Positions 1 to 8,068 of a DNA stretch of 64,000 nucleotides are shown piece after piece. Origin of the DNA: Pseudomonas sp. SORT22 (GTDB lineage: Bacteria; Pseudomonadota; Gammaproteobacteria; Pseudomonadales; Pseudomonadaceae); contig NZ_CP071007.1 in NCBI RefSeq assembly GCF_018417635.1, forward strand, positions 5,332,501-5,396,500, written 5' to 3'. The notes beneath the pieces are model-generated. The model was not told the DNA's origin, did no database searches, and saw nothing but the letters and a program-made list of their open reading frames with translations. Position numbers and translations under genes: made by a program. Within the stretch, counting starts at the first letter, position 1. Every line of letters starts with the position of its first letter.

Positions 1-109
1 TGGTGCTTCGCAGGCCTGACCTCCCTCCCGCCACTCGCAGTTTCTCGACGGTTCAAGCACTGCTGCAAGCACTTCAGTGAGTATTTTCCAAGGGCAAAGG
101 CATATCCCG

Positions 110-160
110 TTGACAGATGTCGGCGCTCTTTTAAACTTGGATATACATTTGGCATATACA
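110..160 (+). promoter_or_regulatory. Possible promoter/operator of vapBC
   Basis: A TTGACA hexamer lies at 110-115. Two direct copies of ATATACA at 141-147 and 154-160, 13 bp apart, sit just before the vapB ribosome binding site (GAGGTGG, 163-169). VapB antitoxins usually bind repeats overlapping their own promoter, so the pair could be an operator or include a -10 box. No well-spaced -10 partner for the TTGACA is obvious. The first 109 bases of the window show no gene. Confidence 0.35.
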
Positions 161-172
161 ACGAGGTGGATC

Positions 173-403
173 ATGGAGCAAGGTGCCGTCTTCAAGAGCA
201 ACCGCAGCCAAGCTGTGCGCCTGCCCAAGTCCGTAGCCCTGCCAGAGGATGTCAAACGCGTGGATATAGTCGCAGTGGGGCGAACCCGAATTATTTCTCC
301 CTCCGGTGAAGCCTGGGACAGCTGGTTCGAAGGTCAGGATGTCAGCCCGGACTTCATGGCCGAACGTGAGCAAGACACCGATCAGGAGCGTGAGGGGTTC
401 TGA
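173..403 (+). CDS. vapB: VapB-type antitoxin
   Basis: A 76-residue protein that should neutralise the neighbouring VapC ribonuclease and autorepress the pair. The N-terminal segment with SNRSQAVRLPK is the typical AbrB/SpoVT-like (MazE-fold) DNA-binding start of VapB proteins, and the acidic C-terminal third (about 50-76) would be the toxin-binding tail. The start at 173 is chosen over an in-frame upstream start at 77 because it has a good ribosome binding site (GAGGTGG) seven bases away and gives the normal family length. Its TGA overlaps the vapC ATG (TGATG), indicating translational coupling. Confidence 0.9.
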   Translation: MEQGAVFKSNRSQAVRLPKSVALPEDVKRVDIVAVGRTRIISPSGEAWDSWFEGQDVSPDFMAEREQDTDQEREGF

Positions 404-813
404 TGCTCAAGTACATGCTCGATACCAACATCTGCATCTTCACCCTCAAGAACAAGCCTCTGGTCGTACGTGAAGCATTCAATCGCCATTACGGCCAACT
501 GTGCATCAGCACAGTGACGCTGATGGAATTGATGTATGGCGCTGAAAAATCCGCTGCACCTGAACGCAATCTTGCCGTAGTCGAAGGATTCGCCGCACGC
601 CTGGAGGTCCTCAGTTACGATGACCGTGCTGCGGCTCACAGCGGTCAGTTGCGTGCAGAGTTGGCCCGAGCCGGAACACCGATTGGCCCCTATGACCAGA
701 TGATTGCCGGACATGCGCGTTCATTGGGGTTGCTACTGGTAACCAACAACATCCGCGAATTCCAGCGTGTTCCTGGGCTGCGCGTGGAAGACTGGCTCAA
801 CCCCGCTCAATAG
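403..813 (+). CDS. vapC: VapC-type PIN-domain ribonuclease toxin
   Basis: A 136-residue PIN-domain endoribonuclease; VapC toxins cleave tRNA or rRNA and are held inactive by VapB. The acidic active site is visible: D7 in LDTN near the start, E42 in the TLMELMYG segment, D98 in GPYDQMIAG, and the closing TNNxxEF motif near residues 114-120. It is full length and intact, so the module is probably functional. The overlapping start with vapB is the normal arrangement. Its RNA target cannot be told from sequence. Confidence 0.93.
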   Translation: MLKYMLDTNICIFTLKNKPLVVREAFNRHYGQLCISTVTLMELMYGAEKSAAPERNLAVVEGFAARLEVLSYDDRAAAHSGQLRAELARAGTPIGPYDQMIAGHARSLGLLLVTNNIREFQRVPGLRVEDWLNPAQ

Positions 814-872
814 CCCATCGCCCTCTGAGTGCCTTAAACTACCCCCTCCTCCCCCCGGAAGACCTCACCCAT

Positions 873-1310
873 ATGGAAATGCAATGGTGGATCTGGCTGG
901 TATTCGGTTTCGGCCTCGTAGTGCTCGAACTGGTCCTGCCAACCTTCTTCATCCTCTGGTTCGGCATTGGTGCCGTGCTGGTTTCGTTCATTGCCTTCCT
1001 GGCGCCGAGCCTGCAGCTCGATATGCAGGTGCTGCTGTGGGTGGTGTTCTCGTCGATCACCACGCTGCTGTGGTTCAAGGTGTTTCGCAGGAAGCAGCCG
1101 GACACCCGCTGGACTGCCGATAGCGTGATCGGCGAAGTCGGCCTGCTCACTGCCACGGTTTCCGAATTTCACAAGGGCCGCGTGCGCTTTCAAAAGCCGA
1201 TTCTCGGCAATGAAGAATGGGTGTGCGTCGCCGATGCCGAGATCCCGGCCGGCGAGCGCGTGCGCCTCACTGCCATCGAAGGCAATACCGCCCGGGTTGC
1301 CCGGGCCTGA
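873..1310 (+). CDS. NfeD family membrane protein
   Basis: A 145-residue protein with a hydrophobic N-terminal half (about residues 3-75, two or three membrane segments containing FILWFGIGAVLV) and a soluble C-terminal OB-like domain, the short NfeD architecture. NfeD proteins pair with SPFH/stomatin partners, and such a gene follows 23 bp downstream, so the two are probably one operon working in membrane quality control or microdomain organisation. The exact activity of short NfeD proteins is not settled. The ATG at 873 is the only start that keeps the first membrane segment. Confidence 0.85.
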   Translation: MEMQWWIWLVFGFGLVVLELVLPTFFILWFGIGAVLVSFIAFLAPSLQLDMQVLLWVVFSSITTLLWFKVFRRKQPDTRWTADSVIGEVGLLTATVSEFHKGRVRFQKPILGNEEWVCVADAEIPAGERVRLTAIEGNTARVARA

Positions 1311-1333
1311 TCAGTAAAAGGAAGCATTGACTC

Positions 1334-2191
1334 ATGACCAGCCTTATCGTCGTCGGCACCATCGCCGCATTCGCCCTCATCACCCTGTTCAAGGGCGTGC
1401 GCATCGTGCCCCAGGGCGAGGAGTGGATCGTCGAGCGCCTGGGCCGCTACCACAGCACCCTCAAGCCGGGCCTGAACCTGCTGATCCCGTACATGGACGT
1501 GGTCGCCTATCGCCTGCCGACCAAGGACATCATCCTCGACGTGCAGCAGCAGGAAATCATCACCCGCGACAACGCGGTGATCGTCGCCAACGCGCTGTGT
1601 TTCGCCAAGGTCGTCGACCCGCAAAAAGCCGCCTACGGCGTGCAGGACTTCAGCTTCGCGGTCACCAGCCTGACCATGACCTCGCTGCGCGCCATCGTTG
1701 GCGCCATGGACCTCGACGAAGCGCTGTCGAGCCGCGAGCAGATCAAGGCGCGCCTGCGCGAAGCGATGTCCGAGCAGACCGAAGACTGGGGCGTGACCGT
1801 GCGCTCGGTAGAGATCCAGGACATCAAGCCGTCGCAGAACATGCAGGCGGCCATGGAGCGCCAGGCCGCCGCCGAGCGTGAGCGCAAAGCCGACGTCACC
1901 CGCGCCGAGGGCGCCAAGCAGGCCGCCATTCTCGAAGCCGAAGCGCGCCAGCAGGCGGCCAAGCTCGACGCCGAGGCGCAGATCAACCTCGCCGAAGCCT
2001 CGGCGCGTTCCATCACCCTGGTTCGGGACGCGGTCGGCACCGAAATCACCCCGGCCATGTACCTGCTCGGCGAGCGATACATCGGCGCCATGGAAAGCCT
2101 TGCCAGCAGCGACAACGCCAAGGTGGTGGTGCTGCCGGCCGACCTGCAGGAAACCGTGCGCGGCCTGATGGGCCGCAACAAACAGGCCTGA
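1334..2191 (+). CDS. SPFH/Band 7 (stomatin, QmcA-like) membrane protein
   Basis: A 285-residue paraslipin. One N-terminal membrane anchor (about 3-20) leads into the SPFH domain (KGVRIVPQGEEWIVERLGRY, then conserved NAVIVANALCFAKVVDP and LRAIVGAMDLDE), followed by an Ala/Glu-rich coiled coil (about 175-235). The ribosome binding site AAAGGAAG precedes the ATG. Paraslipins form cage-like oligomers at the inner membrane and associate with membrane proteases such as FtsH in E. coli. The preceding NfeD gene is its usual partner. Whether it is QmcA or another member is not resolved. Confidence 0.9.
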   Translation: MTSLIVVGTIAAFALITLFKGVRIVPQGEEWIVERLGRYHSTLKPGLNLLIPYMDVVAYRLPTKDIILDVQQQEIITRDNAVIVANALCFAKVVDPQKAAYGVQDFSFAVTSLTMTSLRAIVGAMDLDEALSSREQIKARLREAMSEQTEDWGVTVRSVEIQDIKPSQNMQAAMERQAAAERERKADVTRAEGAKQAAILEAEARQQAAKLDAEAQINLAEASARSITLVRDAVGTEITPAMYLLGERYIGAMESLASSDNAKVVVLPADLQETVRGLMGRNKQA

Positions 2192-2203
2192 TGCGAACCG
2201 GGA

Positions 2204-2236
2204 GTGCGGCACTTCACCGCACCCCCGGTAATTTTT
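2204..2236 (+). terminator. Weak hairpin after the NfeD/SPFH pair
   Basis: GTGCGG (2204-2209) can pair with CCGCAC (2217-2222), with ATTTTT a few bases on. The stem is short and the T-run is displaced, so termination may be partial. A TATACT hexamer at 2239-2244 could be the -10 box for the copper genes that follow, but no convincing -35 is seen. Confidence 0.3.
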
Positions 2237-2287
2237 CCTATACTGGGCGCTACAATAGCCACCTCTGATTCCTGACCGGATCTTTCC

Positions 2288-2680
2288 ATGTCCCCATATC
2301 GGCCCGCCATCGCCTGGATTGCCTGCTTCGCAGTGCTGTTCAATCTGCTGGCCATGCCGTTGGCGTCCGCAGCCCCCAAGGGCCCGGCCGAACAACTGCT
2401 GTGGGGGGCCTTCTGTTCGAGCGTCGGGGCCAAGGCCAATCCGGCAATCATGGCCCTGGGCAAGATCGACCTCGGCCAGCAAGGCGATGACCATTCGAAC
2501 ATGCAGCACTGCTGGTGCTGCTCGGGCGCCGCGCCGTTGCTGGCGCTTCCCGGGCATGCGCCGCAACTGAGCAAACCGCTGGCCCTGTCGATCGGGCTCG
2601 AACCGCTGCTCACCGCCTATCAACCCACGCCACGCCAACAGTGGCCGGCCCTCAACCCCCGCGCCTCCCCTCTGGTCTGA
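2288..2680 (+). CDS. DUF2946 domain protein, copper locus
   Basis: A 130-residue protein with an N-terminal hydrophobic signal segment (about 6-28, ending in LASAA) and a Cys/His-rich patch, MQHCWCCSG (about residues 76-84), which could bind metal. DUF2946 proteins are found beside copper transport genes in proteobacteria and have no assigned activity. It is first of the block DUF2946, PCu(A)C chaperone, DUF2946, copper receptor, PepSY protein, so a periplasmic role in copper handling is inferred from context. The C-terminus is proline-rich and lacks clear motifs. Confidence 0.75.
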   Translation: MSPYRPAIAWIACFAVLFNLLAMPLASAAPKGPAEQLLWGAFCSSVGAKANPAIMALGKIDLGQQGDDHSNMQHCWCCSGAAPLLALPGHAPQLSKPLALSIGLEPLLTAYQPTPRQQWPALNPRASPLV

Positions 2681-2727
2681 GTTCACTACGCTACCTGTTG
2701 CGAACCTGAATCGACTGGAGAATCACC

Positions 2728-3201
2728 ATGTTCAAGAACGCCCTGCTGCTGGCCGCGCTGATGCTGCCGGCGACCTTTGCCACTGCCCATGAATACACCG
2801 TCGGCGAGCTGCATATCGCTCACCCGTGGTCGCAGGAGTTGCCGCCGAACGCGCCCAACGTTGCCGCCTATTTTGTCGTGCATAACAACGGCAAGAGCGC
2901 CGACACCCTGACCGGCGTCGACAGCCCGATCAGCGACGATGCCCAGCTGCACGAGCATGTGCACAAAGATGGCCTGATGAAAATGCAGCAGGTAATGAGC
3001 GTCGAAGTGCCTGCAGGCGGCGAGCTGAAATTCGCCCCCGGCGCCTACCATGTGATGCTGATGCAGCCCAAGGACCGCAGCCTGCTGGCTGACGGCAAGC
3101 GCTTCCCGCTGACCCTGCATTTCAAGCACGCCGGTGACATCACCGTCGAGGTCGCGGTGCAAAAACAGGCACCCGACGAGGCAGCCGCTCACAATCACTG
3201 A
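2728..3201 (+). CDS. Periplasmic copper chaperone PCu(A)C
   Basis: A 157-residue periplasmic protein with a signal peptide (about 1-20, ending ATAH). It carries the metal site pattern of the PCu(A)C family: His residues in HEHVHK, the MKM segment a few residues later, and a distal HVM in GAYHVMLM. These ligands bind Cu(I), which family members deliver to cytochrome c oxidase or shuttle in the periplasm. A His-rich tail (AAAHNH) adds possible ligands. It lies between two DUF2946 genes and upstream of a copper receptor. Confidence 0.93.
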   Translation: MFKNALLLAALMLPATFATAHEYTVGELHIAHPWSQELPPNAPNVAAYFVVHNNGKSADTLTGVDSPISDDAQLHEHVHKDGLMKMQQVMSVEVPAGGELKFAPGAYHVMLMQPKDRSLLADGKRFPLTLHFKHAGDITVEVAVQKQAPDEAAAHNH

Positions 3202-3220
3202 TCGCTGAAGGCTGCCCGGC

Positions 3221-3649
3221 GTGACTAGCGCCCGCAGCAGGTTCACCCGCCCCGCACGTCCTGGTTCCAGGACGCTTCGCGGCAGCTGGCTGAGCCTGTT
3301 TGCCATGTTGATGATCTTTATCGGCCCACTGGTTTCCCAGTCGATGCCGATGGATCACCGTGCCATGCCGCCAGGCATGAACATGAGCATGGCCATGGAC
3401 AGCGCCGCCGATTGCCATGCCGACAACCATCACGGCGGCAGCCCGGCGCTGAAGGTGATCTGGGAGAAGTGCGGTTACTGCAGCCTGTTCTTCCATTGCC
3501 CGGCGCTGCCCCAGGCCCTGAGCCTGCTCAACACCGAAGCCGTACCCGCCAGCAACCGGCTGATCGTCTACCCGCGCCAGGGCCATGCCCGGCAGACGGT
3601 ATTCCCCGGCGCCCGCAGCCGCGCGCCGCCACCCTTCATCGTCGTCTGA
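3221..3649 (+). CDS. DUF2946 domain protein with Met/His-rich segment
   Basis: A 142-residue protein starting with GTG at 3221, 19 bp after the PCu(A)C gene. After a basic N-terminus comes one hydrophobic segment (about 22-40), then a striking Met/His stretch (MPMDHRAMPPGMNMSMAMD, about 42-60) and a Cys cluster (CGYCSLFFHC, about 85-94). Both are plausible copper ligands. It is the second DUF2946 protein of the locus, dissimilar outside the core. A role in copper delivery is inferred from context and composition only. Confidence 0.75.
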   Translation: MTSARSRFTRPARPGSRTLRGSWLSLFAMLMIFIGPLVSQSMPMDHRAMPPGMNMSMAMDSAADCHADNHHGGSPALKVIWEKCGYCSLFFHCPALPQALSLLNTEAVPASNRLIVYPRQGHARQTVFPGARSRAPPPFIVV

Positions 3650-3727
3650 GTTCACTCCCTGCGCCCGAAGTCCGGCATCAGCCGTCGACTGCGCGCACCC
3701 TTATGACTGATCGATGTTGGAATCATT

Positions 3728-5794
3728 ATGTCCGGCTGCACCGCTGTTTTTCGTCTGTCCCTGCAAGGGACCATCGCCGTGATCTACGGCACCCTGCTCA
3801 GCCCTCTGGCCCTGGCCGCAAGCCAGGCCGAAGACGCACATGTCCATGACCAGGCCGAGCTGAGCCCGACGGTGATCACCGCCGTGGCCCCGAGCTCGCC
3901 GCTGACTATCGTCACCAACCCCAAGGACCCACGCCAGCCGGTGCCGGCCAGCGATGGCGCCGACTACCTGAAAACCATCCCCGGCTTCTCGGCCATCCGC
4001 GCCGGCGGCACCAATGGTGACCCGGTGCTGCGCGGCATGTTCGGCTCGCGCCTGAACATCCTCACCAACGGCGGCGTAATGCTTGGCGCCTGCCCCAACC
4101 GCATGGACGCCCCGACCTCGTACATCTCGCCGGAGACCTACGACCGCCTGACCGTGATCAAGGGCCCGCAAAGCGTGATCTGGGGCCCGGGCGCATCGGC
4201 CGGGACCATCCTTTTCGACCGCGAGCCGGAAAAATTCGGCGAGCTGGGCAGCCGCGTCAACGCCAGCCTGCTGGGCGGTTCCAACGGCCGCTTCGACAAG
4301 GTTCTGGATGCCGCCGCCGGCAATCGCTACGGCTATGCGCGCTTCGTCGGCAACCAGTCGCGCTCGGACGACTATGAGGACGGCAATGGCGACACCGTGC
4401 CGTCGCGCTGGGACAAGTGGAACGGTGACGTCGCCCTGGGCTGGACCCCGGACGCCGACACCCTGGTGGAACTGACCGCCGGCAAGGGCGACGGTGAAGC
4501 GCGTTATGCCGGGCGCGGCATGGACGGCTCGCAGTTCAAGCGCGAAAGCCTTGGCCTGCGCTTGGAGAAGTCCAACATCGGCGAAGTCTTCGACAAGCTC
4601 GAAGCCCAGGTCTACTACAACTACGCCGACCACGTGATGGACAACTACAGCCTGCGCACGCCCTCGGGCATGGGCATGATGGGCATGCCGATGGTCAGCA
4701 ACGTCGACCGCCGCACCCTTGGCGGGCGCGTCAAGGGCACCTGGCGCTGGGATGACCTGCAACTGATCAGCGGCATCGACGCGCAAACCAACGAACACCG
4801 CCAGCGCAGCGGCATGGGCGTCGATGTGCACAAGCACATGGCCTGGACCAAGGACGCCGACTTCCACAACTACGGGGTGTTCGGCGAGCTGACCTGGTAC
4901 GCCGCCGAACAGGAACGGCTGATCACCGGTGCGCGCCTGGACCGCGCCTCGGCCAAGGATTACCGCGCCACTAGCGCCACCGGTGGCGACACCCGCGCCG
5001 ATACCCTGCCCAGCGGCTTTATCCGCTACGAGCATGACCTGGTGGATATCCCCGCCACCACTTACCTCGGCCTCGGCCACGCCCAGCGCTTCCCCGACTA
5101 CTGGGAGCTGTTCTCGCCCAAGTCCGGCCCGGCAGGTTCGGTCAATGCCTTCGACAGTATCAAGCCGGAGAAAACCACCCAGCTCGACTTCGGCATCCAG
5201 TACCAGACCGACACCGTCGACGCCTGGGCCTCGGGCTATGTCGGGCAGATCCGCGACTACATCCTCTTCGACTACCGGCCGGGGATGATGGGCATGCCAA
5301 GCTCCCAGGCGCAGAACATCGACGCGCGGATCATGGGCGGCGAACTGGGCGCGGCGTACAAATTGACCAGCAACTGGAAAGCCGACGCTACCCTGGCCTA
5401 CGCTTGGGGCAAGAACAGCAGCGACGGCAAGGCACTGCCGCAGATGCCACCGCTTGAAAGCCGCCTGGGCCTGACCTACAGCCGTGATGTGTGGAGCGCC
5501 GGGGCCTTGTGGCGCCTGGTGGCGGCGCAGAACCGCATCGCCGAAAACTCCGGCAACGTGGTAGGCAAGGACTACGAGAAGAGCGGCGGTTTCGGCGTGT
5601 TCTCGCTGAACGGCGCCTACAAGGTCAGCAACAACCTCAAGCTCAGCGCCGGGGTCGACAACCTGTTCGACAAAGCCTACGCCGAGCACCTGAACCTTGC
5701 GGGCAACGCCGGCTTCGGCTACCCGGCCACCGACCCGCAGCCGATCAACGAGCCGGGGCGTACGTTCTGGACCAAGGTCGACCTGAGTTTCTGA
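3728..5794 (+). CDS. oprC: TonB-dependent copper receptor, OprC type
   Basis: A 688-residue outer-membrane protein: signal peptide (about 1-32), plug domain, and a 22-strand barrel ending in the aromatic VDLSF. The copper site known from P. aeruginosa OprC, a CxxxM plus HxM set, is conserved: C122 and M126 in GACPNRMD, H302 and M304 in DHVMD. A Met-rich loop (GMGMMGMPM, 314-322) and a second GMMGMP loop further on suggest external copper capture. It should import copper using TonB energy. It sits within a PCu(A)C/DUF2946/PepSY cluster; no clear copper operator was found upstream. Confidence 0.95.
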   Translation: MSGCTAVFRLSLQGTIAVIYGTLLSPLALAASQAEDAHVHDQAELSPTVITAVAPSSPLTIVTNPKDPRQPVPASDGADYLKTIPGFSAIRAGGTNGDPVLRGMFGSRLNILTNGGVMLGACPNRMDAPTSYISPETYDRLTVIKGPQSVIWGPGASAGTILFDREPEKFGELGSRVNASLLGGSNGRFDKVLDAAAGNRYGYARFVGNQSRSDDYEDGNGDTVPSRWDKWNGDVALGWTPDADTLVELTAGKGDGEARYAGRGMDGSQFKRESLGLRLEKSNIGEVFDKLEAQVYYNYADHVMDNYSLRTPSGMGMMGMPMVSNVDRRTLGGRVKGTWRWDDLQLISGIDAQTNEHRQRSGMGVDVHKHMAWTKDADFHNYGVFGELTWYAAEQERLITGARLDRASAKDYRATSATGGDTRADTLPSGFIRYEHDLVDIPATTYLGLGHAQRFPDYWELFSPKSGPAGSVNAFDSIKPEKTTQLDFGIQYQTDTVDAWASGYVGQIRDYILFDYRPGMMGMPSSQAQNIDARIMGGELGAAYKLTSNWKADATLAYAWGKNSSDGKALPQMPPLESRLGLTYSRDVWSAGALWRLVAAQNRIAENSGNVVGKDYEKSGGFGVFSLNGAYKVSNNLKLSAGVDNLFDKAYAEHLNLAGNAGFGYPATDPQPINEPGRTFWTKVDLSF

Positions 5795-5850
5795 TCCAAC
5801 CCGGGCGCGATCGTTGATCGCGCCTTACCCAGGCAACACGGGAGCGCTGC

Positions 5851-7218
5851 ATGAGCAAACCGCACATATCCTTCTACAACCTGGCGTGGCGCTGGCATTT
5901 TTACGCCGGGTTGTTCGTCGCGCCGTTCATGATCCTGCTGGCGATCACCGGGATCATCTACCTGTTCAAGCCGCAGCTCGACCCATTGCTGTATCGCGAC
6001 TTGATGGTGGTCGAGGCCGGGCATCACCGGCACAACGCCGACAGCCTGCTGCAAACGGTGCAGCAGGCTTACCCCAAGGGCCAGGTCAGCCAGTACCTGC
6101 CGGCAACCGCCAGTGATCGCAGTGCCCAGTTCGTGGTGCACAACGCTGGCCGTGAATTGAATGTGTTCGTCGACCCCTACAGCGGCCAGCTGCTCGGCGA
6201 ACAGGACGCGAAAAACAACCTGCAGGCCGTGGCCCGTGCGCTGCACGGTGAACTGATGATCGGCACCACTGGCGATCGCCTGGTGGAACTGGCCGCCGGC
6301 TGGGGCGTGGTGCTGGTGGTCTCGGGACTGTACCTGTGGTGGCCGCGCGGCAAGCGCAGCGCCGGTGTGCTGTGGCCTCGCCTGAACGCCCGAGGACGCT
6401 TGCTGTGGCGCGACCTGCATGCGGTCACAGGCTTCTGGGGCGCGGCGCTGTTGTTGTTGATGCTGCTCAGCGGCATGACCTGGACCGGCTTCTGGGGCAA
6501 GCAGTACGCCGACCTGTGGAACCGTTTTCCGGCAGCAATGTGGAACGACGTGCCGCAGTCCGACCAGCAAGCCCGGGCGCTCAACAGCGCCAGCCGCCAG
6601 ACCGTGCCCTGGGCCATGGAAAACACACCGATGCCGCAATCCGCCGCCCACGCCGAGCATGCCGGCCACAGCATGGGCTCCAGCGCCCCGGCGGCGCCGC
6701 AGGTCAGCCTGCAACAGATCGAAGAGCTGGCCACTACCCGCCGCGTCGAACCTGGCTACAGCATTACCCTGCCAACCAGTGCCGAAGGCGTGTACACCAT
6801 TGCCGTGTTCGCCGACGACCCGCGCAACGACGCCACCTTGCATGTCGACCAGTACACCGGCCAGGTGCTGGTGGACGTACGCTGGCAGGATTACAGCAAC
6901 GTCGCCCGGGCCACCGAGCTTGGGGTGATGCTCCACGAAGGCAAGATGTTCGGCACGCTGAACCAGCTTATGGTCCTGCTGATCTGCCTGATGATCCTGC
7001 TCGGCTCGGTCAGCGGCCTGGTGATGTGGTGGAAACGCCGCCCCGAAGGTGGCCTCGGTGTACCGCCGCTGCGCCATGACCTGCCGCGCTGGAAGACCGC
7101 GACCGTGATCATGCTGATTCTGGGGGCGGCCTTCCCGCTGGTGGGCGGCTCGATGCTGCTGGTGTGGCTGGTGGATCGTTATGCACAACCGCTGGCGCGG
7201 ACAAATCCGCTAACATGA
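5851..7218 (+). CDS. PepSY-domain inner-membrane protein
   Basis: A 455-residue protein of the PepSY-associated TM helix family. Four membrane segments are visible: about 20-42 after FYNLAWRWHFYAGL, near 150-170, near 195-215 (GFWGAALLLLMLLSGM), and 370-395, with a further hydrophobic stretch near the end. Periplasmic PepSY-like regions lie between them. A His/Met segment (MPQSAAHAEHAGHSMG, about 255-275) could bind metal. Members accompany siderophore or copper receptors and may act as metal or flavin-linked reductases, a function inferred mainly from family work. It lies 56 bp after oprC in the same direction. Confidence 0.85.
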   Translation: MSKPHISFYNLAWRWHFYAGLFVAPFMILLAITGIIYLFKPQLDPLLYRDLMVVEAGHHRHNADSLLQTVQQAYPKGQVSQYLPATASDRSAQFVVHNAGRELNVFVDPYSGQLLGEQDAKNNLQAVARALHGELMIGTTGDRLVELAAGWGVVLVVSGLYLWWPRGKRSAGVLWPRLNARGRLLWRDLHAVTGFWGAALLLLMLLSGMTWTGFWGKQYADLWNRFPAAMWNDVPQSDQQARALNSASRQTVPWAMENTPMPQSAAHAEHAGHSMGSSAPAAPQVSLQQIEELATTRRVEPGYSITLPTSAEGVYTIAVFADDPRNDATLHVDQYTGQVLVDVRWQDYSNVARATELGVMLHEGKMFGTLNQLMVLLICLMILLGSVSGLVMWWKRRPEGGLGVPPLRHDLPRWKTATVIMLILGAAFPLVGGSMLLVWLVDRYAQPLARTNPLT

Positions 7219-7279
7219 GCGCCCGTTTTCGATACGGGCCTGTTTTTGGCGTCATCGCCCACAGGCCCGCAGGACCTTG

Positions 7280-8068
7280 ATGAGCACCCTGAGTATCAGC
7301 GACCTGCACTGGTCGCCCCTGGGCCACGGCCATTGCCACCACCAGTTCCAGCTGCGCGACGTCGAGTTGCAGGTCGGCGCCGGCGAGTTCGTCGGCCTGA
7401 TCGGCCCCAATGGCAGCGGCAAGACCAGCCTGCTGCGCTGCGCCTACCGTTTCAACAAGCCGGAACGCGGCCAGGTGCGCCTGGGCGAGCATGACCTGTG
7501 GCAGCAGTCGCCGCGCTGGTGCGCCCAGCGTATCGCCGTGGTGCTGCAGGAGTTTCCCGATGCCTTCGGCCTGAATGTCGAGGAAGTCGTGGCCATGGGC
7601 CGCACGCCGCACAAAGGCCTGTTCGACGGCGACAGCCCAGCCGATCGCCAACGGGTCCAGGACGCCTTGCAGGCAGTCGGCCTGCAGGGCTTTGACGACC
7701 ACACCTTCGCCAGCCTGTCCGGTGGCGAGAAACAGCGGGTGATCCTCGCCCGGGCTCTGGTCCAGCAACCGCAGGTGCTGATCCTCGACGAGCCGACCAA
7801 TCACCTTGACCCGCGTTACCAGCTGGAGCTGCTGCAGCAGGTGCGGCGCCTGGGCATCGGCACCCTGGCGAGCATCCATGACCTGAACCTGGCGGCGGCC
7901 TTTTGCGATCGCCTGTACGTGCTCGACCACGGCCGCATCGTCGCCAGCGGCACGCCAGACCAGGTGCTGACCGCCGAATTGCTGCAGGCGGTGTTCGGCG
8001 TACAAGCGCTGATCGACCGCCACCCTCTGGCTGACCACCCTCGCCTTACCTGGATAACCCAGCGATGA
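7280..8068 (+). CDS. FecE/BtuD-type ABC transporter ATPase
   Basis: A 262-residue ATPase of a metal-chelate importer. Walker A (GPNGSGKT, 42-49), signature LSGGEKQR, Walker B LILDEPTNHLD and the switch His in SIHDLN are all present. The ATG at 7280 follows an AGGA ribosome binding site; a TTG three bases upstream is less likely. Its stop overlaps the next start (ATGA), so ATPase, binding protein and permease form one operon. The family takes up siderophores, heme, cobalamin or other chelates. Sitting 61 bp after the copper/PepSY gene, it may share the substrate of the copper receptor, but this is not proven. Confidence 0.92.
   Translation: MSTLSISDLHWSPLGHGHCHHQFQLRDVELQVGAGEFVGLIGPNGSGKTSLLRCAYRFNKPERGQVRLGEHDLWQQSPRWCAQRIAVVLQEFPDAFGLNVEEVVAMGRTPHKGLFDGDSPADRQRVQDALQAVGLQGFDDHTFASLSGGEKQRVILARALVQQPQVLILDEPTNHLDPRYQLELLQQVRRLGIGTLASIHDLNLAAAFCDRLYVLDHGRIVASGTPDQVLTAELLQAVFGVQALIDRHPLADHPRLTWITQR

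Noticed and set aside
3701..5689. A 662-codon minus-strand frame opposite oprC
   Set aside because: Low-complexity Val/Ala/His/Gly-rich translation, no start signal, and the opposite strand encodes a clear receptor.
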